A DNA stretch of 12,353 bases. Source: Patescibacteria group bacterium (lineage in GTDB: Bacteria > Patescibacteriota > Patescibacteriia > UBA9934 > GWF2-40-263). Positions 5,233 to 12,353 of the stretch are shown here, one piece after another. The stretch lies in NCBI GenBank assembly GCA_004298405.1, contig SCSL01000086.1, positions 1 through 12,353 on the forward strand, in the 5' to 3' direction. How positions within the stretch are numbered: position 1 is the stretch's first letter; every line of letters starts with the position of its first letter. A program made the translations under genes and the position numbers. Under the pieces are notes generated by a model, which was given only the letters and a program-made list of their open reading frames with translations, searched no databases and was not told where the DNA came from.

Positions 5233-6360
5233 ATGAGCACAGAAATTCTTATCGCAATCATCCTATTTCTTGTAATTTTGGCTGGTGTTGTTTTTTTTAT
5301 TCTCTTACGAAGGCGGCCTGCCTCTCAAGATCAAACTAGCACCCAACTTCTCTCCCTTATCAATGATCTTCGACGAGAAATACAGGATTCAACAACGTCT
5401 CAGCGGAAGGAGGTTGAGGGAAAGCTGGATCTTATGCATGATCGAATGGTCAAAAACATGCAGGATTCCTCCTCAGCGCTTCAGAAGCATTTTCAACATT
5501 CCTTTGGCGTGTTCCGCGATGTGACTGAACGACTCACCAAGCTCGATGAGACAAACAAACAGGTTCTCAACTTTTCTGAACAGCTTCAAAGCCTCGAAAA
5601 CATTCTAAAAAATCCAAAACAACGCGGCATCCTTGGTGAGTACTGGCTTGAATCTCTTCTCGGACAGGTTCTTTCTCCAAACGGGTATCAAATGCAATAC
5701 CCTCTTGGTATTGATGAAACGAGCGGGCAGGCACTTATTCCTGATGCAGTCCTTTTTGTGAAAGATTTGTTGATACCCATTGACGCAAAATTTTCTCTTG
5801 AAAATTACAACAGAGTCTCACAAGAAACGGATCCCGAGAAGCGCGAGCTCCTTGAAAAGGAATTTAAATCCGATGTGAAGATGCGCATTGATGAAACCTC
5901 TAAATACATCCAACCGCAGAAGGGGACAACAAACTTTGCGTTCATGTTCGTTCCAGCTGAGGGGGTTTATCACAATCTCATCACGCATAATGTTGGAGCC
6001 GTAAAAGTAAACACACGAAATCTTATTGAATATGCGTTCGAAAAAGGGGTGATGATCGTCTCTCCGACATCTTTTTTTGCTTATCTTCAGACGGTTCTCC
6101 TGGGGCTTAAGGCACTTCAAATAGAGGATTCCGTCAAAGACATCCAAAAACAGGCGGAAAATCTCATGCGCCACATGAAAGCCTACGAAGATCACCACAA
6201 TAGACTTGGAAAACAACTTGAAACAACACTCAGAACCTACACAAACTCCTCTCAGGAACTCAAAAAGATTGATAAAGACATCTATCGCGTCACTGAGGGC
6301 ACGGCGGGGAGGGAATTGGAGCCTCTTGAGCTGAGCATTCCATCATCTGATGAAAAATAA
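5233..6360 (+). CDS. rmuC: DNA recombination protein RmuC
   Basis: This 375-residue protein has an N-terminal membrane helix (about 5-25, followed by RRR), a coiled coil (about 35-125) and the RmuC domain (about 127-325). Family hallmarks are RGILGEYWLESLLGQ (131-145), PDAVLFVKDLLIPIDAKF (170-187) and FAFMFVPAEGVYHNLI (235-250). Asp171, Asp184 and Lys186 look like the PD-(D/E)xK nuclease core expected for the family. RmuC limits recombination between inverted repeats and is linked to DNA repair and defence; its exact reaction is not settled. The ATG at 5233 precedes the membrane helix directly and shows no Shine-Dalgarno sequence. It is transcribed alone, divergently from the tRNA operon, and no clear terminator follows it. 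Confidence 0.93.
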   Translation: MSTEILIAIILFLVILAGVVFFILLRRRPASQDQTSTQLLSLINDLRREIQDSTTSQRKEVEGKLDLMHDRMVKNMQDSSSALQKHFQHSFGVFRDVTERLTKLDETNKQVLNFSEQLQSLENILKNPKQRGILGEYWLESLLGQVLSPNGYQMQYPLGIDETSGQALIPDAVLFVKDLLIPIDAKFSLENYNRVSQETDPEKRELLEKEFKSDVKMRIDETSKYIQPQKGTTNFAFMFVPAEGVYHNLITHNVGAVKVNTRNLIEYAFEKGVMIVSPTSFFAYLQTVLLGLKALQIEDSVKDIQKQAENLMRHMKAYEDHHNRLGKQLETTLRTYTNSSQELKKIDKDIYRVTEGTAGRELEPLELSIPSSDEK

Positions 6361-6425
6361 CGATGTCATGGGGGAGCAAGGCAACATGAGTAAGACATGA
6401 AGATCTCTTGAAAAAAACAGCGAAA

Positions 6426-6455
6426 TTGTTATGCTTATGTTAGTCCCGCTATATG
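6426..6455 (+). promoter_or_regulatory. Possible weak promoter of the sulfatase gene
   Basis: TTGTTA (6426-6431) and TATATG (6450-6455) are 18 bp apart in the 129-bp gap after rmuC. Both boxes deviate from consensus and from the TATACT form used by other promoters in the window. Readthrough from rmuC is an alternative. Confidence 0.25.
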
Positions 6456-6479
6456 ATCAGTGTGAGACATATAGGGGCT

Positions 6480-6484
6480 GGAGG
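6480..6484 (+). promoter_or_regulatory. Strong Shine-Dalgarno of the sulfatase gene
   Basis: GGAGG lies 5 nt before the ATG at 6490 and fixes that start. It is the only consensus ribosome site of this quality at a probable start in the window. Confidence 0.8.
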
Positions 6485-6489
6485 AAAGC

Positions 6490-7896
6490 ATGCGCGTCGT
6501 CCATGCCATGATGTTGCTCGTCATCTTCGTGCTCGCTACGGCTTGTTCAGAGCCAGGCGACTCCTTCAACATCATTTCGACGGATCCGAGGATCGGAGAC
6601 GTGTCTGGTGATCGCGCTGCGCGCGATCCTTCCGGATCGATGGTTACTGACATCGTGGTTCTCGTCGTGGATACGCTTCGTGCCGATGCTTTCGGCTGTG
6701 GCACGGACGCGGACATGCCGTTTACCGAGGCTTTTTTTGCGGAGCATGGAACATGTTTCGCACGAGCCTCCTCATCCGCTCCCTGGACTACTCCCGGAAC
6801 CGTCGGGGTGCTCTCGGGAACGCACCCGAGCACCAACCGCGTCTTCGAATACATCGGAACCTCGAATGTTCTGTCAGAGGATATCTGGCTAGCCGGAGAA
6901 CTCCTCAAGGGATACGGGTTCAAAAGCGGCCAGGCCTCTGCCAATCCAATGGCTTGGCAACAGGCTGGCATCGAAAGCCGGTTTGACGAAGCGGCCAACC
7001 TTCCGCTCCCAAGTTCGGACGATCTCCAGCAGGAAAACGACCGAACGATTCTCGAAGGCTACGCTGATCTGCGGACGAAGCTCGGCCATAAGGCCGTCAT
7101 TCATCTGCAACCGATGTCTCCTCACAGCCAGTGGTGCCCTACTGAAGCCAACACCTGGGTCACGGCCGAGGATGGTAAGGCTTACGACATTTGCCACCTC
7201 GACCCGAGCACGAGCGACTCGTTTCGAGAGGCTGTCCTTTCCGGCGACCAGATGCTCCTCGAGGCTGTGAAGTCTCTTTACCGTGAAGAGGTATCCTTGC
7301 TGGACATCGAACTGGCTAGCTTTCTCAGCTCCCTGGATCTCACCAGGACGGTGGTGGTGTTCACCGCCGACCACGGTGACCAATTCATGGAGCACGGCCG
7401 ATTCGAGCACGGCAACTCGGTATTCCGCGAGGAGGTCCGTGTACCTCTAGCCATGGCCGGACCGCGTATTCCGAAAGGAACCTCGGTGACGGATATCCCT
7501 GTCTCAACCGTGGATATCTTGCCGACCATCTTCACCGTACTGGGAGCAGAACTAGATCCGCAGTTCGAGGGACGATCCCTCCTGCGGCTGGCAAAGGGAA
7601 CCGATCCAAACGGTATGCTTGGTCGAGCGTACTGCGAAAACCCAGCCGGCAACGAGCAGATCCACTGGATGGACCAAGGGATCACGGTCTCGTTGCCCGA
7701 GGGAGGCATCTACACCCTGATCCGCAAGGGGGACGATGGAACAACGTACCTCTATGACGAGGTAGCGGATCCGGAACAGGAAATCAACCTGGCTGGAGAT
7801 CCCTCCATCCAATGGATCTATGATCTGCTTCTTCCCATGCTCCCTACGGACTTCGGTCCAGTACAGCCGTGGGACGAGTGGATGGGGGCATTCTAA
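6490..7896 (+). CDS. Sulfatase-like / alkaline phosphatase superfamily hydrolase, putative lipoprotein
   Basis: This 468-residue protein has an N-terminal hydrophobic segment and a lipobox-like ATAC (Cys19), suggesting an exported lipid-anchored enzyme. The catalytic domain fits the sulfatase fold (PF00884): the metal motif VVDTLRAD (59-66), APWTTPG (97-103) where the nucleophile Cys/Ser normally sits, His211, and the second metal motif FTADHGDQF (291-299). Then comes VFREEVRVPLAMAGP with STVDILPT (339-346). The usual C/S-x-P-x-R signature reads T-T-P-G-T, so Thr100 would be the nucleophile. That favours a phosphatase, phosphodiesterase or phosphotransferase over a formylglycine sulfatase (inference). 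It has a strong ribosome site, GGAGG 5 nt before the ATG, unlike its neighbours. Sampled lines are about 55-57% GC against 45-50% around it, so recent transfer is possible. The substrate is unknown. Confidence 0.85.
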   Translation: MRVVHAMMLLVIFVLATACSEPGDSFNIISTDPRIGDVSGDRAARDPSGSMVTDIVVLVVDTLRADAFGCGTDADMPFTEAFFAEHGTCFARASSSAPWTTPGTVGVLSGTHPSTNRVFEYIGTSNVLSEDIWLAGELLKGYGFKSGQASANPMAWQQAGIESRFDEAANLPLPSSDDLQQENDRTILEGYADLRTKLGHKAVIHLQPMSPHSQWCPTEANTWVTAEDGKAYDICHLDPSTSDSFREAVLSGDQMLLEAVKSLYREEVSLLDIELASFLSSLDLTRTVVVFTADHGDQFMEHGRFEHGNSVFREEVRVPLAMAGPRIPKGTSVTDIPVSTVDILPTIFTVLGAELDPQFEGRSLLRLAKGTDPNGMLGRAYCENPAGNEQIHWMDQGITVSLPEGGIYTLIRKGDDGTTYLYDEVADPEQEINLAGDPSIQWIYDLLLPMLPTDFGPVQPWDEWMGAF

Positions 7897-7912
7897 ACCC
7901 CCGCCTTCCTGT

Positions 7913-7942
7913 GGCTTCGTACAAAACGCGAAGCCTTTTTTT
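7913..7942 (+). terminator. Intrinsic terminator of the sulfatase gene
   Basis: A perfect 7-bp stem, GGCTTCG (7913-7919) with CGAAGCC (7929-7935), closes a 9-nt loop and is followed by seven T residues. It starts 17 bp after the stop codon. Confidence 0.9.
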
Positions 7943-7994
7943 AATGCCAGATGGCATATCACTCTGATGCGAATCCATCACTACGTACAAGTCA

Positions 7995-8022
7995 TTGACA
8001 TTCTAATCTTTTCAGCTATACT
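7995..8022 (+). promoter_or_regulatory. rpsT promoter
   Basis: A perfect TTGACA (7995-8000) and TATACT (8017-8022) are 16 bp apart. The start falls near 8029, giving a leader of about 50 nt. It is the best promoter in the window, as expected for a ribosomal protein gene. Confidence 0.8.
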
Positions 8023-8047
8023 TTTCCTGTCCTAAATCGCCTCCCGA

Positions 8048-8071
8048 TAACCAACACGCTCACATTGGTTA
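8048..8071 (+). promoter_or_regulatory. Hairpin in the rpsT leader
   Basis: TAACCAA (8048-8054) and TTGGTTA (8065-8071) form a perfect 7-bp stem around a 10-nt loop, ending six bases before the rpsT ATG where a ribosome must bind. bS20 represses its own translation in E. coli, so an autoregulatory role is possible but not shown. Confidence 0.45.
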
Positions 8072-8077
8072 ACCATT

Positions 8078-8347
8078 ATGCCAAACCTCAAAAATGCCAA
8101 AAAGGCGCTTCGTCAAAACAAGACGCGTGCTGAGCGCAACAAAGTCGCCCTCGCCGAAATCCACTCGCTTCGAGTGAAGTTGCGCAAGGCCGTCACCTCC
8201 AAAAAGGTTGACGAGGCTGTGGAAGTTGCTCGCTTGGTTGGCAAGAAACTCGATAAAGCCGTGCAGAAAAATCTGCTAAAGCTGGGTACAGTTTCCCGCT
8301 ACAAGTCTCGACTGATGAAGAAAGTCAACGCCCTCAAAAAGGCGTAA
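8078..8347 (+). CDS. rpsT: Small ribosomal subunit protein bS20
   Basis: This 89-residue, strongly basic protein binds 16S rRNA during 30S assembly. The start MPNLKNAKKALRQNKTRAER, the central helix with KKLDKAVQKNLL and the end SRYKSRLMKKVNALKKA match bS20 throughout and at normal length. No Shine-Dalgarno sequence precedes the ATG, and a small hairpin occupies its place. It faces holA across a shared terminator. rpsT next to holA is also seen in Bacillus and other Firmicutes, which supports both calls. Confidence 0.97.
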   Translation: MPNLKNAKKALRQNKTRAERNKVALAEIHSLRVKLRKAVTSKKVDEAVEVARLVGKKLDKAVQKNLLKLGTVSRYKSRLMKKVNALKKA

Positions 8348-8349
8348 AC

Positions 8350-8378
8350 AAAAACGGACCTGAAGAGGTCTGTTTTTT
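8350..8378. terminator. Bidirectional intrinsic terminator between rpsT and holA
   Basis: ACGGACCT and AGGTCTGT (8354-8361 and 8366-8373, one G-U pair) pair around a short loop. A-rich sequence precedes the stem and six T residues follow, so it can stop transcription from both sides. The holA stop codon overlaps the T run. Confidence 0.88.
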
Positions 8379-9351
8379 ACTGCGTCAATTTCACCGTTGT
8401 GAGATCAACCGCCAGGTCGGCGTCGATCCCGCCTGTTTTCATCGCAAGGTCGAACTCGAAAAGGAGATCGTGAACCTGTTTGAGATGTTCGAGGGTAAAA
8501 CCTCGAGCCTGAGCCAGGGCTTTTTGTGCGACAAATGGATGAATGTCCAGAGTCTTGGCAAGATCCTCTTTTGATACACGCGGATTCTCATCAAGCAGAG
8601 CGCGCGCACCCAACAAAATACGAACTTGCCGACCCAACATCGTCAATAAATAGTGATCATTGGCACCGCTCCATCGTTCTTCTTGTAAAAGTCGAATGGC
8701 ATCGCCAGGTCGTCGTTGTGAAACAGCGTCGATGAGCTGAAAAATCTTTCCCTCAAAACTTGCATGCACCAGTTCATCGACCATGGCCACGGTAATAACC
8801 TGTCCATTCGCATACGCCACGAGTTTGCCTATTTCATTGTCCATTTGCCAAAGATCCGCTCCAATCCTCTCCACCAGTCCTCGCAGAGCGCCTGCATCAA
8901 CGGATCCTCCACGCTCGGCTACGCGTTGCTGAACCCATCGATGTAACTCTGTCCCTTGGAGGAAGGGGAACGGATACTGATGAACTTCTGCCGCACCTTT
9001 TAGCGCGATGTAAAGTGGCTTTTTTTCAAGACTCTTTGATTCAACCGTCTCCCAAAACACGACAATGGTTGAGTCTGGGGTTTTCATAAATCCATCCACC
9101 CACGCGACCATATCTGCTTTCTTCATGGCATCAACAAGTCCACGCACAACAACCATCCGCTTGCGGCCAAGAAAGGGGAGTACGCGTACCGCTCCCATCA
9201 CCTCTCCAAGCTCAAGTCCTTTTTTTGATGAACCGAGAAACTCCGACAAATTCAACCCGCTCTGATCATGCTTCTGGCGAAAAGCTCGAATCAGTTGTCG
9301 AACTTTCTCTTGGACGCGAAACGTGTCGTCTCCGTAAACGAATATGAGCAT
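8377..9351 (-). CDS. holA: DNA polymerase III subunit delta
   Basis: This 324-residue protein is the clamp-loader delta subunit, which opens the beta clamp during loading at the replication fork. Family marks are the start MLIFVYGDDTFRVQEKVRQL, LPFLGRKRMVVVRG (58-71), DLWQMDNEIGKLVAY (166-180), KIFQLIDAVSQRRPGDAIRLL (202-222), MLGRQVRILL (238-247), HPFVAQKALAQA (271-282) and a C-terminal DLAMKTGGIDADLAVDLT. Length and layout are normal. The ATG at 9351 fits the conserved N-terminus although no Shine-Dalgarno sequence is visible. It is the last gene of the presumed polA operon, 40 bp after the zincin-like gene, and ends at the shared terminator. Confidence 0.94.
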   Translation of the reverse strand: MLIFVYGDDTFRVQEKVRQLIRAFRQKHDQSGLNLSEFLGSSKKGLELGEVMGAVRVLPFLGRKRMVVVRGLVDAMKKADMVAWVDGFMKTPDSTIVVFWETVESKSLEKKPLYIALKGAAEVHQYPFPFLQGTELHRWVQQRVAERGGSVDAGALRGLVERIGADLWQMDNEIGKLVAYANGQVITVAMVDELVHASFEGKIFQLIDAVSQRRPGDAIRLLQEERWSGANDHYLLTMLGRQVRILLGARALLDENPRVSKEDLAKTLDIHPFVAQKALAQARGFTLEHLKQVHDLLFEFDLAMKTGGIDADLAVDLTTVKLTQ

Positions 9352-9391
9352 AATTCACTCAGATTATTCCAGGAATAAAATCTCCAAATGC

Positions 9392-11356
9392 TTATTGTTC
9401 TTGCCAATCTCTCAATACTTCTGGCTGACGGAGTAAGTACTCCGGTAATCCGTAATCTCGGAATCTCTTAGTAGCTTCCGAGTTTTTTGAGAGAATAAAT
9501 CCATGAACAATTGTAAGTCCAATTTCCACGCATTGTTTCAAGGAATGGGCAGAATCGTCTTTTTTGCATAATGTGAACCAAAATGGAGTACGGTGTTCTT
9601 CCCCTTGACCGGACAACGTATCATATTCGCGATAAGGTCTTTCGTACGATCCTTTGAAACGACGAGAAGGGTACCAGTTTTCTATTTGATTACGCCAAAG
9701 GAAAGGGATAACGCATCCGCGCTCGGAAGCAGCTTCTTTTAGCAAATCAAGAAGTGGGTCCATGCCACAACCACCTTGATCAAACCAACCTTTGGCTATC
9801 TCTGCGATGGCTTGTCGCATCTTGTCAGATTTCAGAAAGTCAATAAACGAATCAAAGGCAGGGTCATCTGGACTCTTCGCGATTTCGAGACCGGTGTCGG
9901 GTGAAAAAAGTTCAAGTGCGCGCACAAATGGAATGCCTCGTTTATTCGTCCGCAACTCTGCGCAAACTTCATCAAAGATACGTTTATTCGCCTGGAGTTC
10001 CTTTATGATTTGGTCGTGATTTTCCGGTTGACGTTTCTTCCATACATGCGTTCCGTCATCGTTCAACTGTAAACCGAATTCAAAACGAAAGAAACGATCA
10101 ACATGCTGGGCTTGTTTGGCACAAACATCCAAAAATGACAGCCGTAAGGGCTCATAAACATTGGGCCATGTGGCGGTGTCCAATTTCAAATCAAAAAGAT
10201 CCATTCCTGCACGAAGTCTTGTCTCCATAAACGGCGCAAACTTTTTCTCCAGCATTTCACGGCACTTCTGCAAACGCACGGCTAGTTTGGGAAATGGCGT
10301 ATCGACCAATAACGCCAACATCAACTCCCGACCCGCTTTTTCAAGTGGTGGTGGCCAAAAATTCAAAAAAACCTGCATCTGCTCTTGAATTTCTTGACAC
10401 ATGTCGTGCATACGTTCTCGATACGACTTAACGCCAGCAACAATTGGTTTGCCAAACAACAATCTACTAATTAATAGCCTTTTTTTTGGATTACCGTAAT
10501 AATTTGCGTAATAATCTTCGATGTTTGACAAAACATCCTGGGGAGTCAGTCCTTCACGAACCATTGCAAATAGCTCATCTTTTAAAGAATCGAGATAGGA
10601 GACAGAATATGAGTCACGGTCGGTAATCCACCGCTCGTATTCAAAATTACCGGTAAACAAATGATTTTTTGCATGTTGCACTTCGTGAATCCGCATCGAT
10701 TGTTGGTCAATTCTAAGGCCTGGTCCGGCGATGGCGATCCACGAGGTCCACGTTCCAGACAAACGCCAGATGAATTCGTTTATATATACGCCTTCAGACT
10801 GCCCACAACGTAACCGTTTTGTGTTTAAGCGTTCGAAATCCTCTTGCGTATCGCACAAGAGAATAAAATACGCGCCTTCACGGAAACCTCGGCAAGAGCC
10901 GGAAGGAAAGGTTTTGACAAGCTTGAAATAAATCCCGCGACCCAAAGTGTCTTCATATGTTTCTCGTGAGCGTGCCGGAAGGCTCTCAATGCCCATTTGA
11001 AAAAATTGATCCTCACATCTCATGGCGGATGCGGTATCATCAGCGTATCTGCGGATCACTCTCCGGTATTTAGTAGATAATTCTTTTCGTAATGGTTTAG
11101 GTAAATCCGATAAGTCGTCTTGGACCCAAAATCGCTCCCATGTACACTCCTCTGATTTCTGAATGGAACTCAAAAACGCCTCAATTCGCAAGTGAGTCTG
11201 GGCGGATTGGAACATTTGTTCAAACAACCGGTCACGTCGCTCGGCACGACCTTCCGTTTTAGGAATGGACGTTGGAGGAGACGCCATTTCAAATGTTTGC
11301 ACCTTTCTTGGTACTTTTTTTTGACTCTCAACACCACTCATTGAAAATTCCTTCAT
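9392..11356 (-). CDS. Unrecognised protein with HExxH zincin motif
   Basis: I do not recognise this 654-residue protein as a named family. It has no signal peptide or membrane helix, so it is probably cytosolic. The context MRIHEVQHAKNHLF gives an HEVQH zinc-binding motif (224-228). Glu261 in KDELFAMVREG, 33 residues later, could be the third ligand as in gluzincins, with Glu225 as catalytic base. The sequence before it (WIAIAGPGLRIDQQS) suits the strand that precedes such a helix. The remaining 390 residues are helical and charged, with no repeats. A protein-cleaving role is inferred from the motif only. The longest start is ATG 11356. ATG 11341 is equally likely, because an AAGGA lies 7 nt before it and falls inside the longer version. 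It sits 46 bp after polA and 40 bp before holA on the same strand. Confidence 0.75.
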   Translation of the reverse strand: MKEFSMSGVESQKKVPRKVQTFEMASPPTSIPKTEGRAERRDRLFEQMFQSAQTHLRIEAFLSSIQKSEECTWERFWVQDDLSDLPKPLRKELSTKYRRVIRRYADDTASAMRCEDQFFQMGIESLPARSRETYEDTLGRGIYFKLVKTFPSGSCRGFREGAYFILLCDTQEDFERLNTKRLRCGQSEGVYINEFIWRLSGTWTSWIAIAGPGLRIDQQSMRIHEVQHAKNHLFTGNFEYERWITDRDSYSVSYLDSLKDELFAMVREGLTPQDVLSNIEDYYANYYGNPKKRLLISRLLFGKPIVAGVKSYRERMHDMCQEIQEQMQVFLNFWPPPLEKAGRELMLALLVDTPFPKLAVRLQKCREMLEKKFAPFMETRLRAGMDLFDLKLDTATWPNVYEPLRLSFLDVCAKQAQHVDRFFRFEFGLQLNDDGTHVWKKRQPENHDQIIKELQANKRIFDEVCAELRTNKRGIPFVRALELFSPDTGLEIAKSPDDPAFDSFIDFLKSDKMRQAIAEIAKGWFDQGGCGMDPLLDLLKEAASERGCVIPFLWRNQIENWYPSRRFKGSYERPYREYDTLSGQGEEHRTPFWFTLCKKDDSAHSLKQCVEIGLTIVHGFILSKNSEATKRFRDYGLPEYLLRQPEVLRDWQEQ

Positions 11357-11402
11357 AAAATGAAGTTAGTTTTCTCACAACGTAATTATTCACCTGCATA
11401 TT

Positions 11403-12353
11403 TTATTTCATCTCTCCCCAATTGTTCCCTAACTCAATCTCGACAACCAACGGCACCTCAAAACTCGCGACGCTCTCCATCATCTCTTTGACTCCTACTG
11501 CCACAGGTTCTATCGCCGCTGAATCGACTTCCAAAACAAGTTCGTCGTGCACCTGCAAGAGCATTTTCGCCGGCCAATCGACTTTCTTTAGCCACCCATC
11601 CACACGCAACATCGCCATCTTTACGATGTCTGCCTGGGTTCCTTGAATCGGCATATTAACCGCCATGCGCTCAGCGCTTGCCACCAGCATTGGCACGCCT
11701 GACTGAATCTCAGGGAGATATCGTCGACGTCCAAACAACGTCTCCACGTATCCAACTGTGTGCGCCTTCAGCTTTGTATTGTCGAGATAGTCACGGATCG
11801 CATGATGAATCTCAAAGTAACGATCAATAAAATGCTTGGCTTCCTCCATGGTGAGTCCCGTCGATCGCGACAAACTGCGTGGACCCATGCCGTACAAAAT
11901 CCCAAAGTTGATGGCTTTGGCGGCGCGGCGTTGCTCTTTCGTGACAAGCGCTTCTGTAACATCCCAAATTTCGGCGGCAGTTCGTGTGTGAATATCCGCC
12001 CCTTCTTGGAACGCTTGAATAAACGGCTTGTCTTTCGCGATCACGGCGGCGAGTCGAAGTTCGATCTGGCTATAATCGGCCGCAATGAGCGTCTTCCCGC
12101 GCGGGGCAACAAACGCTTTGCGAATTTCTCGCCCTAACTCGGTCTTGATTGGAATGTTTTGTAAATTTGGATCTGATGAGGACAGCCGTCCAGTCGCCGC
12201 GACGGTTTGATTGAAACTTGTGTGCACGCGACCATCTTTTCCAACAAGCTTTGGCAGTGCTTCCACGTAGGTTGATTGGAGTTTCGTGAGCTCCCGGTAT
12301 TCGGACAACAGGGGAATGATCGCATGCACTTCCCAAAGCTTTTCAAGTTCTGG
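11403..12353 (-). CDS. polA: DNA polymerase I, polymerase domain (partial, N-terminus beyond window)
   Basis: The frame is open to the right edge, giving the last 316 residues of a family A polymerase; an in-frame GTG at 12329 is internal. All core motifs are present: TGRLSSSDPNLQNIP (54-68 of the visible part), motif A DYSQIELR (93-100, metal-binding Asp93), the O-helix motif B RR-x2-K-x3-FG (Lys146, Phe150, then YG), and motif C QVHDELVLEV (267-276, metal-binding Asp270 and Glu271). Phe150 matches the position that in other family A enzymes selects against dideoxynucleotides. The protein fills gaps and removes primers in replication and repair. Exonuclease domains cannot be judged. It leads the polA / zincin / holA run. 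Confidence 0.97.
   Translation of the reverse strand, partial: PELEKLWEVHAIIPLLSEYRELTKLQSTYVEALPKLVGKDGRVHTSFNQTVAATGRLSSSDPNLQNIPIKTELGREIRKAFVAPRGKTLIAADYSQIELRLAAVIAKDKPFIQAFQEGADIHTRTAAEIWDVTEALVTKEQRRAAKAINFGILYGMGPRSLSRSTGLTMEEAKHFIDRYFEIHHAIRDYLDNTKLKAHTVGYVETLFGRRRYLPEIQSGVPMLVASAERMAVNMPIQGTQADIVKMAMLRVDGWLKKVDWPAKMLLQVHDELVLEVDSAAIEPVAVGVKEMMESVASFEVPLVVEIELGNNWGEMK

Noticed and set aside
6889..7962. Minus-strand frames opposite the sulfatase gene
   Set aside because: GC-rich coding DNA often leaves the opposite strand open. The plus-strand frame carries the catalytic motifs, a lipobox and a Shine-Dalgarno sequence.
12070..12353. Alternative minus-strand frames at the right edge and the GTG at 12329 as a polA start
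   Set aside because: The polA frame stays open to the edge, with family-typical sequence upstream of the GTG, so the gene is simply cut by the window.
1..12353. CRISPR arrays, insertion sequences, rRNA genes, phage genes
   Set aside because: No evenly spaced direct repeats, no transposase or integrase motifs, no terminal repeats and no rRNA sequence were seen on either strand.

Overview
The window looks like a chromosomal segment of a Candidate Phyla Radiation (Patescibacteria) bacterium, possibly of the Parcubacteria group. This is inferred from gene style and has no database support. The clues are a secreted FN3 surface protein with CGDG-type cysteine repeats, a small secreted beta-rich protein of the kind common in these genomes, few visible Shine-Dalgarno sequences, and several promoters with a TATACT -10 box.

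Layout. Positions 1-3933, minus strand: a three-gene surface operon that starts from a strong promoter at 3955-3983. Its order is a secreted 300-residue protein, a DUF916/WxL-interacting-like membrane-anchored protein, and a large FN3/cysteine-repeat protein cut off by the left window edge. Positions 3934-4210 are non-coding and hold two DnaA-box-like sequences, GCCAAT-type repeats and a perfect 20-bp parS-type palindrome. Positions 4211-5140, minus strand: tRNA-Arg(CCT), an SDR (FabG-like) gene and tRNA-Ala(CGC), closely packed and closed by an intrinsic terminator. A second perfect 16-bp parS core lies inside the SDR gene. Positions 5233-8347, plus strand: rmuC, a GC-richer sulfatase-like lipoprotein gene, and rpsT (ribosomal protein bS20). 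Positions 8377-12353, minus strand: the 3' part of polA, an unrecognised protein with an HEVQH zincin motif, and holA (DNA polymerase III delta), probably one operon. It meets rpsT at a shared bidirectional terminator.

How it fits together. Genes left of about 5.1 kb are transcribed leftward, and those from 5.2 to 8.3 kb rightward, away from the segment that carries the DnaA boxes and the two parS sites. Together with replication and repair genes (polA, holA, rmuC), this suggests an origin-proximal region where ParB/ParA segregation acts. No dnaA, parA or parB gene is visible, so this stays a hypothesis. The most unusual points are the paired parS sites (one merged with a tRNA terminator, one in coding sequence), the SDR gene between two tRNA genes, the zincin-like protein between polA and holA, and the compositionally distinct sulfatase gene.
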